The translations under genes and the position numbers were made by a program. 64,000 bases of DNA, taken from Candidatus Proelusimicrobium volucris (lineage in GTDB: Bacteria; Elusimicrobiota; Elusimicrobia; Elusimicrobiales; Elusimicrobiaceae). The notes under the pieces were generated by a model, which made no database searches, had not been told where the DNA came from, and saw only the letters and a list, made by a program, of their open reading frames with translations. This document shows positions 1-8,067 of this stretch, in pieces. Every line of letters begins with the position of its first letter. Positions within the stretch are counted from its first letter, which is position 1. The stretch is taken from contig CALUXD010000001.1 in assembly GCA_944324665.1 (NCBI GenBank), positions 372,001 through 436,000 on the forward strand, written 5' to 3'.

Positions 1-2
1 TT

Positions 3-1295
3 ATGATAGACATTAAAATTTTAAACGCCGATACTGAAGGGACGAAAAAGAAACTCGCCTCCAGAAACCCAAATTTGACGCAGCTTGCCGATAGAGTACT
101 GGAAGAAGAAAAGGAATATAAGGCAGCGCTTTTGGAAGTGGAAAATTTAAGAGCTAAGAGAAACGATATTTCCAAAAAAATAGGCATAGTGCGCGCCAAA
201 GAAGGCCCCGATGCCGCCAAAGCCGTAATGGAAGAAGCCAATAAACTTAAAGAGAGTATGCAGGGCAAGGAAAGCGAAGTTTCGGCGCTTAAAGAAAAAA
301 TACGTCAAACTCTTTTGACGATTCCCAATTTGCCTGCGGACGATGTCCCCGTAGGGCCGGACGAAACGGCCAATGTCGTGGTGAAGGAAAATACTTTGCC
401 TATCCCGCAATTTGATTTTAAGGTAAAGGACCATCACGAAATAGGGGAAAGTTTGGGCATACTGGATTTTGCCACCGCGGCGAAACTTTCCGGCAGCAGG
501 TTTGTCTTGTTAAAAGGCGACGGCGCCCGCTTGGAGAGGAGCTTAATAGCCTTTATGATAGATTTGCACGTCAAAAACGGCTATACGGAATTTATGCCCC
601 CAGCCATAGTAAATGCGGAAGTGCTTTACGGCACTGGCCAGCTGCCCAAATTTAAGGAAGATATGTATCACGTCGACGGGGAAGGTGATCAGTACTTGAT
701 TTCCACCGCGGAAATACCTCTTACCAATATGTACAGGGGCGAAACTTTGCAGGACAGCGATTTGCCCAAAGCCTTTACGGCGTATACGCCCTGCTTTAGG
801 AAGGAAGCCGGCTCTTACGGCAAGGATACCAGAGGCCTTATCAGACAGCATCAGTTTAATAAGGTCGAAATGGTGTGGCTTGCAAAGCCGGAAGAATCTA
901 TGGATATACTCGAGAAGATGACGCAGGAAGCGGAACTCGTTTTAAAAACTTTAGGCCTTCCTTACAGAAGAGTTTTACTTTCCACGGGCGATATGGGATT
1001 CTCTTCCGCCAAGACTTTTGATTTGGAAGTCTGGTTCCCCAGCCAGAACACGTTTAGGGAAATTTCGTCTTGCTCCAACTGCACCGATTTCCAGGCCAGA
1101 CGCATGAATTTAAGGTTCAAACGCGGAGGCGAGAAAGGAACGGAATACGTCCACACCTTAAACGGCAGCGGCGTGGCGGTAGGCAGAACTTTCGCCGCCA
1201 TATTGGAAAACTATCAGCAGGCTGACGGAAGCGTAATCATACCGGAGGCTTTACGCCCTTACTTCGGCAAAGACAGGATCACCCGCAATGATTAG
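3..1295 (+). CDS. serS: Seryl-tRNA synthetase
   Basis: Charges tRNA-Ser with serine in the cytoplasm; class II aminoacyl-tRNA synthetase. The 430 aa product has the family's usual length: an N-terminal coiled-coil tRNA-binding arm (about residues 30-105, rich in K/E heptads) and a catalytic core with motif 2 (TPCFRKEAGSYGKDTRG, near residue 265) and motif 3 (LNGSGVAVGRTFAAILEN, near 390). The ATG lies 2 bases from the window edge, so its ribosome binding site cannot be seen; the N-terminus (MIDIKIL) looks complete for the family. It overlaps the next gene by 8 bp, so they are probably co-transcribed. Confidence 0.96.
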   Translation: MIDIKILNADTEGTKKKLASRNPNLTQLADRVLEEEKEYKAALLEVENLRAKRNDISKKIGIVRAKEGPDAAKAVMEEANKLKESMQGKESEVSALKEKIRQTLLTIPNLPADDVPVGPDETANVVVKENTLPIPQFDFKVKDHHEIGESLGILDFATAAKLSGSRFVLLKGDGARLERSLIAFMIDLHVKNGYTEFMPPAIVNAEVLYGTGQLPKFKEDMYHVDGEGDQYLISTAEIPLTNMYRGETLQDSDLPKAFTAYTPCFRKEAGSYGKDTRGLIRQHQFNKVEMVWLAKPEESMDILEKMTQEAELVLKTLGLPYRRVLLSTGDMGFSSAKTFDLEVWFPSQNTFREISSCSNCTDFQARRMNLRFKRGGEKGTEYVHTLNGSGVAVGRTFAAILENYQQADGSVIIPEALRPYFGKDRITRND

Positions 1296-2457
1296 AAAGT
1301 TGTTTTTTGTCGCGGGTTTTGCTTTGTGTTGCAGTTTGGGTTGGGCTAATTCTTTAACGCCGGAAGTATTGTCTTTGGCCGATGCGGGTGTTCGGGCGGT
1401 TTACGCTTTGGATTTTGATACCGCGCGCCAAAATATCGATACGCTTCTAAAAAAATATCCCAATTATCCTTTAGCGTTGTTTGGCAGAACGATGATAGAG
1501 TGGTCCCGCTTTGAATACGAGTTTGAAAAAAGCAATCCCGCGCAGGCGGAAATATTCGAAGAGAGTATTTCAAGCTCGATAGAAGGTATAAAACAATGGC
1601 TTAAAGACAACGGCGACGAAGCCCAGGCTTATATGGCGCTGGGCGGTGTCTACGGAGTAAAAGCCCGTTTTGAACTTGCCAACAAAAGTTATATAAAGGC
1701 GTATTTTTCCGGCAGGAAGGGCCTTAAGTATATGAATAAGGCCACCAAGCTCGATCCCGAAATGTACGACGCGTATTTGGGGGAAGCGATTTATCAATAT
1801 TATGCCGGCACTTTGCCCGCCGTGGTAAAAGTGCTGGCGAAATTGGTTGTCAGCGGGGACGCCCAAAAAGGAATAGACTACCTTAATATGATAAAGGAAA
1901 AAGGGCGTTTCAGCGCGGATACGGCCAAATTGCTGTTGGTGGAAATATCTATAGAAAGCGATAAATATTACAATCCTCCTTTGGCCGACAAGTATATCCA
2001 CGAGATATTGGAAAAGTATCCCAACAATCCTCTTTATAATTTTGTGGCGATAATTGCCTCTTACGAAAATAAGGACTATGACAATGTTTACAAACAGGCG
2101 GCAGATTTCCTAAACAATATCGGCGTAAAGCCTTTTTATAAGGAAATATATATTGCGCGTTCTTATACCGCCATGGGTACGGCGTTGATGGCGAAGGGCG
2201 AATATGAAGAAGCTGCAAAAGTATTTGAGCAAAGCCGGCAAGCTACGAAAGAACAGGAAATGAGCCGCTGGCAGCTTTATAACGAACTCCGTTTGGCGCA
2301 GTGCTATGACGCGCAAGGCCGCAGGGATCTTTCGGAACCTTTGTATAAGGGTATAATAGCGCGCAAGCAAAACTGGGATATTGACGAAGTGGCCAAAGCC
2401 AATTTGAAAGAACCTTTTAAGCCGGGTACGGAACTTGGCAGAATGTCTCCGCCGTAA
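1288..2457 (+). CDS. Secreted TPR-repeat protein, function unknown
   Basis: 389 aa protein with an N-terminal signal peptide (hydrophobic FFVAGFALCCSLGWA, cleavage probably after GWA), so periplasmic. The body is alpha-helical with degenerate tetratricopeptide repeats: helix pairs such as NYPLALFGRTMIEW (about 58-71), KYMNKATKLDPEMYDAYLGEA (about 147-167) and GEYEEAAKVFEQSR (about 305-318). TPRs mediate protein-protein contact; no catalytic motif is seen. The start overlaps the end of serS by 8 bp, implying translational coupling. I do not recognise a named family. Confidence 0.8.
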   Translation: MIRKLFFVAGFALCCSLGWANSLTPEVLSLADAGVRAVYALDFDTARQNIDTLLKKYPNYPLALFGRTMIEWSRFEYEFEKSNPAQAEIFEESISSSIEGIKQWLKDNGDEAQAYMALGGVYGVKARFELANKSYIKAYFSGRKGLKYMNKATKLDPEMYDAYLGEAIYQYYAGTLPAVVKVLAKLVVSGDAQKGIDYLNMIKEKGRFSADTAKLLLVEISIESDKYYNPPLADKYIHEILEKYPNNPLYNFVAIIASYENKDYDNVYKQAADFLNNIGVKPFYKEIYIARSYTAMGTALMAKGEYEEAAKVFEQSRQATKEQEMSRWQLYNELRLAQCYDAQGRRDLSEPLYKGIIARKQNWDIDEVAKANLKEPFKPGTELGRMSPP

Positions 2458-2551
2458 AGCGGGGGGCTTGTTTTTGCTTTAAAATATGGCATACTATATA
2501 AGGTCGGCTAAAACCCGGCTTTTAGTAGGCCTGTATAAAAGGAGGGGTTAA

Positions 2552-3301
2552 ATGAAATCAAAGAAGTATGCAGGACTGTTGTTATGCGCCGCGTTTGTCG
2601 TAAGTGCTACCGCGGCTTTTGCAAGGCCTGATGACAGGAGCATAAGACGCGAAGACAGAAGGAATTTCCGCGTTCATAATTATATAGCGCAGGATTGCGC
2701 GGTAATGTTCCCTAAAGCGTTGCACGGCAATATGGATGCTTTTGAAGACGCTATGGAATATTATATGGAAACGAGCTCTTTCTGGGAAAGCTGCGTCGCT
2801 CCGTACTTGGATAGGGGGCAAAACGCGGTAATAAGCTATAAAGTTTTTACCGACGGTGACATGCCTAACGTTAGAGAAGTAGCCCAAGCCGTAAAATCCG
2901 CAAAGGATTTTACCGAAGAGCTGACGGACTATATTGAGGATGTACAAGAATATACAGGCATATACGAAAGGCCGGAAAGGTTTACCTACTTGCAGGTACC
3001 TTCTTCGCTCAATCTGAACAAACAGCTTTTGCGCGAAGTAAAAAAGGTAAATAAAAGATATAAAGCCAAAAGCGATATGCCCAAAATATGGGTTGAGCTG
3101 GACTTTGCACCCGCCGAAACCCGTGCGGATATCGGTACGATAACGGTGCTCGGCCCCGGTTCTAAAGGGATAGTGCGCCCTAATCCCAGACCTGCTGCCG
3201 ACATTGTCCCGGCGGATCATTTGAGGCCGGCCCATCATAGGGCGGCAGAGCAGGCTACTAAGCCTGTTCAAGAACCGGCAGCGGTTGCTCCTGCCAAATA
3301 A
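2552..3301 (+). CDS. Secreted protein of unknown function with Pro/Ala-rich tail
   Basis: 249 aa. A clear signal peptide (KKYAGLLLCAAFVVSATAAFA, cleavage after AFA) points to the periplasm or outside. The mature part is mostly helical and charged up to residue about 205, followed by a low-complexity Pro/Ala/His tail that could be a linker or a surface-exposed segment. A strong Shine-Dalgarno (GGAGG, 2541-2545) precedes the ATG. It stands alone, with a hairpin terminator just downstream. No domain is recognised. Confidence 0.75.
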   Translation: MKSKKYAGLLLCAAFVVSATAAFARPDDRSIRREDRRNFRVHNYIAQDCAVMFPKALHGNMDAFEDAMEYYMETSSFWESCVAPYLDRGQNAVISYKVFTDGDMPNVREVAQAVKSAKDFTEELTDYIEDVQEYTGIYERPERFTYLQVPSSLNLNKQLLREVKKVNKRYKAKSDMPKIWVELDFAPAETRADIGTITVLGPGSKGIVRPNPRPAADIVPADHLRPAHHRAAEQATKPVQEPAAVAPAK

Positions 3302-3316
3302 GGTTATTTACGCAGT

Positions 3317-3347
3317 AAAAACCCCGGCTTTGAAAGCCGGGGTTTTT
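3317..3347 (+). terminator. Rho-independent terminator after the 2552-3301 gene
   Basis: A-tract, stem CCCCGGCTTT / AAAGCCGGGG with a 2-4 nt loop, then a T-tract: a classic intrinsic terminator 16 bp after the stop codon. The A/T flanks make it potentially bidirectional. Confidence 0.9.
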
Positions 3348-3400
3348 GTTTAGATGGATAAAGTATCGGCCATATAATGGTTTTCAAAAATCGTAGCCTT

Positions 3401-3426
3401 CCTAAAACAAACAATTTGTGTTTAGG
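3401..3426. other. Imperfect hairpin in the 3302-3540 intergenic gap
   Basis: CCTAAA...TTTAGG closes an inner ACAAA/TTTGT pairing with one bulged base, followed by TTTTAAT. It could be a second, weak terminator. Nothing else is recognisable between the two strong terminators at 3317 and 3496. Confidence 0.35.
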
Positions 3427-3495
3427 TTTTAATAGTCATTAAAAACAGGCTTTAATACGGGCTGCACTTTGGAGTGTATAATTATTAACAATAAA

Positions 3496-3519
3496 AAGCC
3501 CCCGTTTAGATGGGGGCTT
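3496..3519 (-). terminator. Rho-independent terminator of the small basic protein gene
   Basis: AAGCCCCC / GGGGGCTT stem with an 8-nt loop; read on the minus strand it is followed by TTTTTATT. It lies 21 bp beyond the stop codon of the 3541-3765 gene. Confidence 0.88.
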
Positions 3520-3540
3520 CAAATCAATGTATAAACAAGA

Positions 3541-3765
3541 TTATTTAGCGTTTACCATTTTCGCTCTGGAGATATCGCCTTTCTTATCTAAGAAATAAAG
3601 AAAGCCTTTCTCTTTTTTGATGCCGGCTTTGGCTACTTTTTTGGCTTTGCCGCCTTTTTTGCCGCCGCGGGCCATCTGTACTCTGGAGACGTCGCCGTCT
3701 TTATCGATATAATAAAGGAAGCCGTCTTCGCGCTCTACGCCAACTTTAAGAACTTTTTCTGCCAT
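3541..3765 (-). CDS. Small basic protein with two tandem GFLY-DKDGD repeats
   Basis: 74 aa, strongly basic. It is an internal duplication: residues about 4-31 (KVLKVGVEREDGFLYYIDKD + GDVSRVQM) and about 42-70 (KKVAKAGIKKEKGFLYFLDKK + GDISRAKM) match closely, joined by a Gly/Lys linker (ARGGKKGGKAK). The conserved core is GFLY(Y/F)(I/L)DK(D/K)GD(V/I)SR. No signal peptide. Excellent Shine-Dalgarno (AGGAGA 8 nt upstream), its own promoter-like boxes and its own terminator suggest a well-expressed monocistronic gene. The basic charge suggests nucleic-acid binding; the DKDGD loop resembles a short acidic metal loop in repeat 1 only. I cannot assign a family. Confidence 0.8.
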   Translation of the reverse strand: MAEKVLKVGVEREDGFLYYIDKDGDVSRVQMARGGKKGGKAKKVAKAGIKKEKGFLYFLDKKGDISRAKMVNAK

Positions 3766-3810
3766 GGTCTTTCTCCTGCTTGGAATAGGGCTTTTAAGCC
3801 CGATACCACA

Positions 3811-3839
3811 AGTCTAATAAAAAAAATCAATATATGCAA
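3811..3839 (-). promoter_or_regulatory. Putative sigma-70 promoter of the small basic protein gene
   Basis: On the minus strand TTGCAT (3839-3834), 17-nt spacer, TAGACT (3816-3811). Both boxes match consensus at 4 of 6. The transcript would carry a short GGGCTT/AAGCCC palindrome (3788-3801) before the ribosome binding site. Confidence 0.45.
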
Positions 3840-3883
3840 GAGGTTTTTTAGTCGAGAACTCCGTCTGAGAAAAATAAAAGTTT

Positions 3884-6800
3884 TTATTTTGTTTCAAAAT
3901 CCCAGGCGTTTGCTCCAATGTTTTCTTCTATGAAATTAACCAAGGAATTATGTATATTTATTCTGTAAGGGGTTCTTATCACTGTTTTTTTGCCGTTTTC
4001 TTCTATATCTAAGAAGGTTTCCGTCAAACCTTGCGAGGCTTGCAGAAGGGAATTAAGCGTAAGAAGGGTTTCGGTTTTGCAGGAAGAAGGTAAATGTATT
4101 ATAAAGCCGGCGGCCTTTTTTGATATTGCGCTAAGGATAGGCTCTACGGAAGAAACCATAATTTCCGGCTTGGCGGAGAATTCATCACCTCTGATGTCGC
4201 CGGTAACTATTACGGCTTGATTGATTTCCACTTTCCCGTTGATTGTGGCCCAAGCGCGGCTGAAAGCGTTTGCCGTTATGGATTGTGATTCGTCTTCGAT
4301 AGTGAGTTGCGCCCAGTTATCTTTATTTTTTGTTTGGCGTTTTTTTATTCTTGATATTATACCCGCCACTTCCACGGTGCCTACGGTGGGGTTGTCGTGT
4401 ATGGTTGAAATGTCGGTCTTTATAATTTTTTTTATATGTCTTTGATATTTACTGAGCGGATGTCCGGACAAATATAAACCGAGAACTTCCCTTTCATTGT
4501 TTAAGAGTTCGGCTTTTGTTAAGGGAGGCACTTTTTTGAGGACGGGTTTGGATTGTATGGTGATATATACCATTCCGTCCCCAAACAAGGTCGAAGCCGC
4601 GCTTTCTTTCTCCTGTTTAATTTTTATGGAATGCGTAACTACGGGATCTATATCGCTTAAGAGCTGCGCTCTTACGTAAAGGGGATCTTGGTTGGGGTAT
4701 AGGGAATCCAAAGCGCCCGCCATCGCGAAAGATTCCAAAGATTTTCTGTTTGCCAGATAAAGGTTTATTCTTACGCAGAAATCGTATAAATCTTTATAGG
4801 GGCCGTTTTGCTCCCTTTCTTTAACGATATTTTTGCAGCCTTCCTCCCCGACGTTTTTTATGGCGGTAAGGCCAAAGCGAATAGCCTCTTTGCCGTTTGG
4901 CAGTTTCTCCACGCTGAAATAGGGCTTTGATTTTTGCACATCGGGCGGCAGAACGTCAAAACCCATTCTTCTGGCTTCTTCCAAATAGGTAACGATTTTA
5001 TTTTCCTTGTCGGAAGATCCTATGGCGTTATGGCCTATTTCGTTGGTAAGCGACGCGCACATAAACTCTACCGGATAATTGGCTTTTAAATATGCCGTTT
5101 GATAAGATACCAAAGCGTATGCTACGGAATGTGATTTGTTAAAACCGTATTCGGCGAATTTGGCCATTTGGTCGAAAATTTTGTTGGAGAGTTTGGCGGG
5201 TACGCGGTTCTTTTCCGCCCCGGAAATGAACTTTTCGCGGAATTTTTCCATAATGTCGAGTTTCTTTTTACCCATAGCTTTGCGCAGGGTATCGGCCTCG
5301 CCTGGCGTAAAACCGCTCAGTGCTTTGGAAACTTCCATAATCTGTTCCTGATAGATCATAGTGCCGTAAGTTTCGGCCAAAATAGGCTCCATCAGTTTAT
5401 GGTCGACCGTTATTTTTTCAGTGCCGTTTTTGCGCTTGACGAAACTTTCCAACATTCCGCTTTGCATAGGGCCTGGCCTGTATAAGGCGACCAAAGCCGA
5501 AATATCGCTAAATACGCTGGGTTTTAAGCGTTTTACCAAGTCTTTCATTCCGCCGCTTTCCAGCTGGAACACGCAGGTGGTATGCGCGGCTTGTAAAAGT
5601 TCATAGGTCTTTTTGTCGTCCAAGGGGATATTGTCTATATCTATGTCTATGCCGCGCAGTTCTTTTACCATTTTGATGGTATTGTCTATAACGGTTAGGG
5701 TTTTAAGACCGAGGAAGTCTATTTTCAAAAGGCCCATATCCGATACGGTATTGCCTTCAAACTGGGTAGTTATAATTCCCTTTGAACCTTTGGCCAAAGG
5801 AGTGTATTTTGTTACTTCCTCCTTGGTTACCAGAAGGCCGGCGGCGTGTACGCCCGTATGTCTTTTAAGGCCTTCTATTTTCATTGCGTATTCAAAGAGC
5901 TGTTTGACTTTCGGATCTCTTTCCATTTCCGAGCGGATTTCCGGCACTTGTTCTATGGCGCCTTGTATGGTGGCCTTTAAATCGTCGGGGATATATTTTG
6001 CCAGGCGGTTTGTGTCGGTTACGCTGAAGCCCAAAACGCGGGCGGTGTCTTTTAAAGCCAATTTGGCTTTCATCGTACCGAAAGTTATTATCTGCGCCAC
6101 ATTTTTGTTGCCGTATTTATGGCGCATATACTCTATTACTTTTTCGCGGCCCGCGTCGGAAAAGTCTATATCCAAATCCGGCATGCTGACGCGGTCTGGG
6201 TTAAGAAAACGCTCGAAAAGCAGCTTGTTTTTTATCGGATCGAGTTTTGTTATGTCCATACTGTAAGCTACTATCGAGCCCGCGCCCGAACCTCTGCCCG
6301 GCCCTACGGGTATATCATTATTGCGGGCATAACTTATAAAATCCGCCACTATCAGAAAGTAGACCGCAAAGCCCATAGAGGTTATTACGGAGAGTTCGTA
6401 GTCCAGTCTTTTTTGATATTCTTCTGGAATGGAGGCTGTTTTTAGTTTCTTTTTTAGGCCCTCTATGCATTTAAATCTCAGGTAATCGGCGTGAGTGGCG
6501 AATTCTTTGGGTATTTCGAAGTTGGGCATTACAAAGCCTTCCTTCTTAAATTCCAGATTGCATTTTTCCGCCACTTCCAAGGTGTTTTTTATGGCCTGCG
6601 GAGCATAGTCAAAGAGTTTGGCCATTTCCTCGCCGCTTTTGAAGTATAGTTCGTGAGTGGTCATTTTAAGACGGGAAGGATCGTCCAATGTTTTGCCCAT
6701 GGCTATGCACATATGAATATCGTGCGCCTGCCAATCCTCCCGTTTTTCGTAGTGGCAGTCATTAGTGGCAACCAACGGTATCCCTGTTTTTTTTGAAACT

Positions 6801-7387
6801 TCCAACAGCACTTTAAGCGCGGCTTGTTCTTCGGGTATGCCGTGGTCCATAATTTCTATATAATAATTGCCTTTGCCCAGCGCTTCTTGGTATTTTAAAG
6901 CCAGTTTTATGGCTTCTTCCTCGCCTTTATAAAGGGCGGTTTGCGCCAGTTCGCCTTTAAGGCAGCCGGAGAGAACTATAAGGCCCTCTTTGTTTTTGCA
7001 CAGCAAGTCGAAATCTATTCTGGGATGGTAGTAAAACCCGTCTACCCAGGCATCGGAATTTAGTTGCATCAAATTGTGGTAGCCTTGTAAATCCTTGCTT
7101 AGTACGGTAAGGTGGTTATAGGCGCTCTTGTCTTTGTCGATAACATTGTATTTGAAAGGGGTTGAGTAGAACTCACAGCCTATAATGGGTTTTACGCCGA
7201 CTTCGCGGGTATTTTTGTAAAATTCCATCGCGCCGTACATATTGCCGTGGTCCGTCATTGCGAAGGCTTTTATTTTTTGTTCTGCCAAACCTTTGAGAAA
7301 AGAAGACGGCCCCTTGCCGGCGATGCGGATCATACCGTCAAGCAGGGAATATTCCGTATGATTATGAAGATGTACAAATTCCGTCAT
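3884..7387 (-). CDS. dnaE: DNA polymerase III alpha subunit
   Basis: Replicative polymerase catalytic subunit, 1167 aa, normal DnaE length. Order: PHP domain (about 1-280, starting HLHNHTEYSLLDG; also TDHGNMYG, GCEFY and NDCHY, so most metal-binding residues look intact), polymerase palm with catalytic aspartates in MPDLDIDFSD (near residue 400), the PGRGSGAGS loop before it, FNKSHSVAYALVSYQ (fingers), a helix-hairpin-helix region (GLTAIKNVGEEG) and an OB fold (TVEVAGIISRIKKRQTK, about 980-1060). No 3'-5' exonuclease insertion, so it is DnaE-type, not PolC. Divergent from the Nudix gene across a 54-bp gap; no obvious Shine-Dalgarno. Confidence 0.97.
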   Translation of the reverse strand: MTEFVHLHNHTEYSLLDGMIRIAGKGPSSFLKGLAEQKIKAFAMTDHGNMYGAMEFYKNTREVGVKPIIGCEFYSTPFKYNVIDKDKSAYNHLTVLSKDLQGYHNLMQLNSDAWVDGFYYHPRIDFDLLCKNKEGLIVLSGCLKGELAQTALYKGEEEAIKLALKYQEALGKGNYYIEIMDHGIPEEQAALKVLLEVSKKTGIPLVATNDCHYEKREDWQAHDIHMCIAMGKTLDDPSRLKMTTHELYFKSGEEMAKLFDYAPQAIKNTLEVAEKCNLEFKKEGFVMPNFEIPKEFATHADYLRFKCIEGLKKKLKTASIPEEYQKRLDYELSVITSMGFAVYFLIVADFISYARNNDIPVGPGRGSGAGSIVAYSMDITKLDPIKNKLLFERFLNPDRVSMPDLDIDFSDAGREKVIEYMRHKYGNKNVAQIITFGTMKAKLALKDTARVLGFSVTDTNRLAKYIPDDLKATIQGAIEQVPEIRSEMERDPKVKQLFEYAMKIEGLKRHTGVHAAGLLVTKEEVTKYTPLAKGSKGIITTQFEGNTVSDMGLLKIDFLGLKTLTVIDNTIKMVKELRGIDIDIDNIPLDDKKTYELLQAAHTTCVFQLESGGMKDLVKRLKPSVFSDISALVALYRPGPMQSGMLESFVKRKNGTEKITVDHKLMEPILAETYGTMIYQEQIMEVSKALSGFTPGEADTLRKAMGKKKLDIMEKFREKFISGAEKNRVPAKLSNKIFDQMAKFAEYGFNKSHSVAYALVSYQTAYLKANYPVEFMCASLTNEIGHNAIGSSDKENKIVTYLEEARRMGFDVLPPDVQKSKPYFSVEKLPNGKEAIRFGLTAIKNVGEEGCKNIVKEREQNGPYKDLYDFCVRINLYLANRKSLESFAMAGALDSLYPNQDPLYVRAQLLSDIDPVVTHSIKIKQEKESAASTLFGDGMVYITIQSKPVLKKVPPLTKAELLNNEREVLGLYLSGHPLSKYQRHIKKIIKTDISTIHDNPTVGTVEVAGIISRIKKRQTKNKDNWAQLTIEDESQSITANAFSRAWATINGKVEINQAVIVTGDIRGDEFSAKPEIMVSSVEPILSAISKKAAGFIIHLPSSCKTETLLTLNSLLQASQGLTETFLDIEENGKKTVIRTPYRINIHNSLVNFIEENIGANAWDFETK

Positions 7388-7441
7388 TTTATTTTGCCGT
7401 ATAAAAAGCTAATATAAAAACAAGCTGCAAATGGAGGCTCT

Positions 7442-7984
7442 ATGACACATTATAGTAAATTAGTAGAGAAGAAAATAAAGAGCAAGAAGATTTACAGGGG
7501 CGTAACTGGTTTCAATGTTGATACGGTAAGGCTGGTAAACGGGAAAACATCTTTTAGGGAGTATATGCTGCACCCCGGCGCCAGCGCGGTATTGGCTTTT
7601 ATAGACGGGAAAGTTCTGTTTGTCGAACAATATCGTTATCCGGTGAAGAAGGTTACTTTGGAACTTCCGGCGGGCAAAATGAAGAAAGGCCAGAGCCCCC
7701 TTGCCTGCGCGCGGGCCGAGCTTGAGGAAGAAACGGGTTATAAAGCGGGCAAAATAAAGAAACTTTTAAGTTTTAACACTTCCGTAGCGTTTTCCGACGA
7801 GGTGCTGCATATATATTTAGCCGAAAATTTAAAAAGAGGCAAAATGCATTTGGACGCGGACGAATTTGTAAACGTAAAACTTATAGACTATGAAAAAGCG
7901 CTGAAAATGGTAAAAAGCGGGAAAATAACAGATTCCAAAACTATAATTGCGCTGCTTTATTATAAGGCTTTGTGTCTGGCTTGA
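7442..7984 (+). CDS. Nudix hydrolase (ADP-ribose pyrophosphatase-like) with altered Nudix box
   Basis: 180 aa, size and layout of the NudF/ADP-ribose pyrophosphatase group: an N-terminal beta region (KIYRGVTGFNVDTVRLVNGK), then FVEQYRYPVKKVTLELPAGK and the Nudix helix. The family would hydrolyse ADP-ribose or a related nucleoside diphosphate. The box reads G-KMKKG-Q-SPLACAR-AELEEETGY: the metal-binding EE pair is kept, but the first conserved Glu is Gln and the Arg of REUXEE is Ala. Shine-Dalgarno GGAGG lies 5 nt before the ATG. Confidence 0.85.
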   Translation: MTHYSKLVEKKIKSKKIYRGVTGFNVDTVRLVNGKTSFREYMLHPGASAVLAFIDGKVLFVEQYRYPVKKVTLELPAGKMKKGQSPLACARAELEEETGYKAGKIKKLLSFNTSVAFSDEVLHIYLAENLKRGKMHLDADEFVNVKLIDYEKALKMVKSGKITDSKTIIALLYYKALCLA

Positions 7985-7986
7985 AG

Positions 7987-8015
7987 TTGACAATATCAAG
8001 CGGAGCGTATATAAT
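7987..8015 (+). promoter_or_regulatory. Consensus sigma-70 promoter
   Basis: TTGACA (7987-7992), 17-nt spacer, TATAAT (8010-8015): a perfect match to the housekeeping consensus, immediately after the Nudix stop codon and about 50 nt before the start of the 8068-8871 gene. Confidence 0.88.
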
Positions 8016-8067
8016 TTAAATATATACACTCGCGAATGCTTAAAACGAGATTAGGAGAGGTCTGTCT

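Noticed and set aside
2502-2530. Riboswitch in the leader of the 2552 gene
   Set aside because: Only one short CTAAAA/TTTTAG hairpin is present; it lacks the conserved blocks of preQ1, SAM, c-di-GMP or fluoride riboswitches.
2582-3271. 229-codon open frame on minus, opposite the secreted protein at 2552
   Set aside because: The plus frame has a signal peptide, Shine-Dalgarno and terminator; the minus frame is Arg/Tyr/Phe-rich with no signals.
5613-6266. 217-codon open frame on plus, opposite dnaE
   Set aside because: Lies wholly inside the polymerase core of dnaE, with low-complexity Ser/Pro content typical of a shadow frame.
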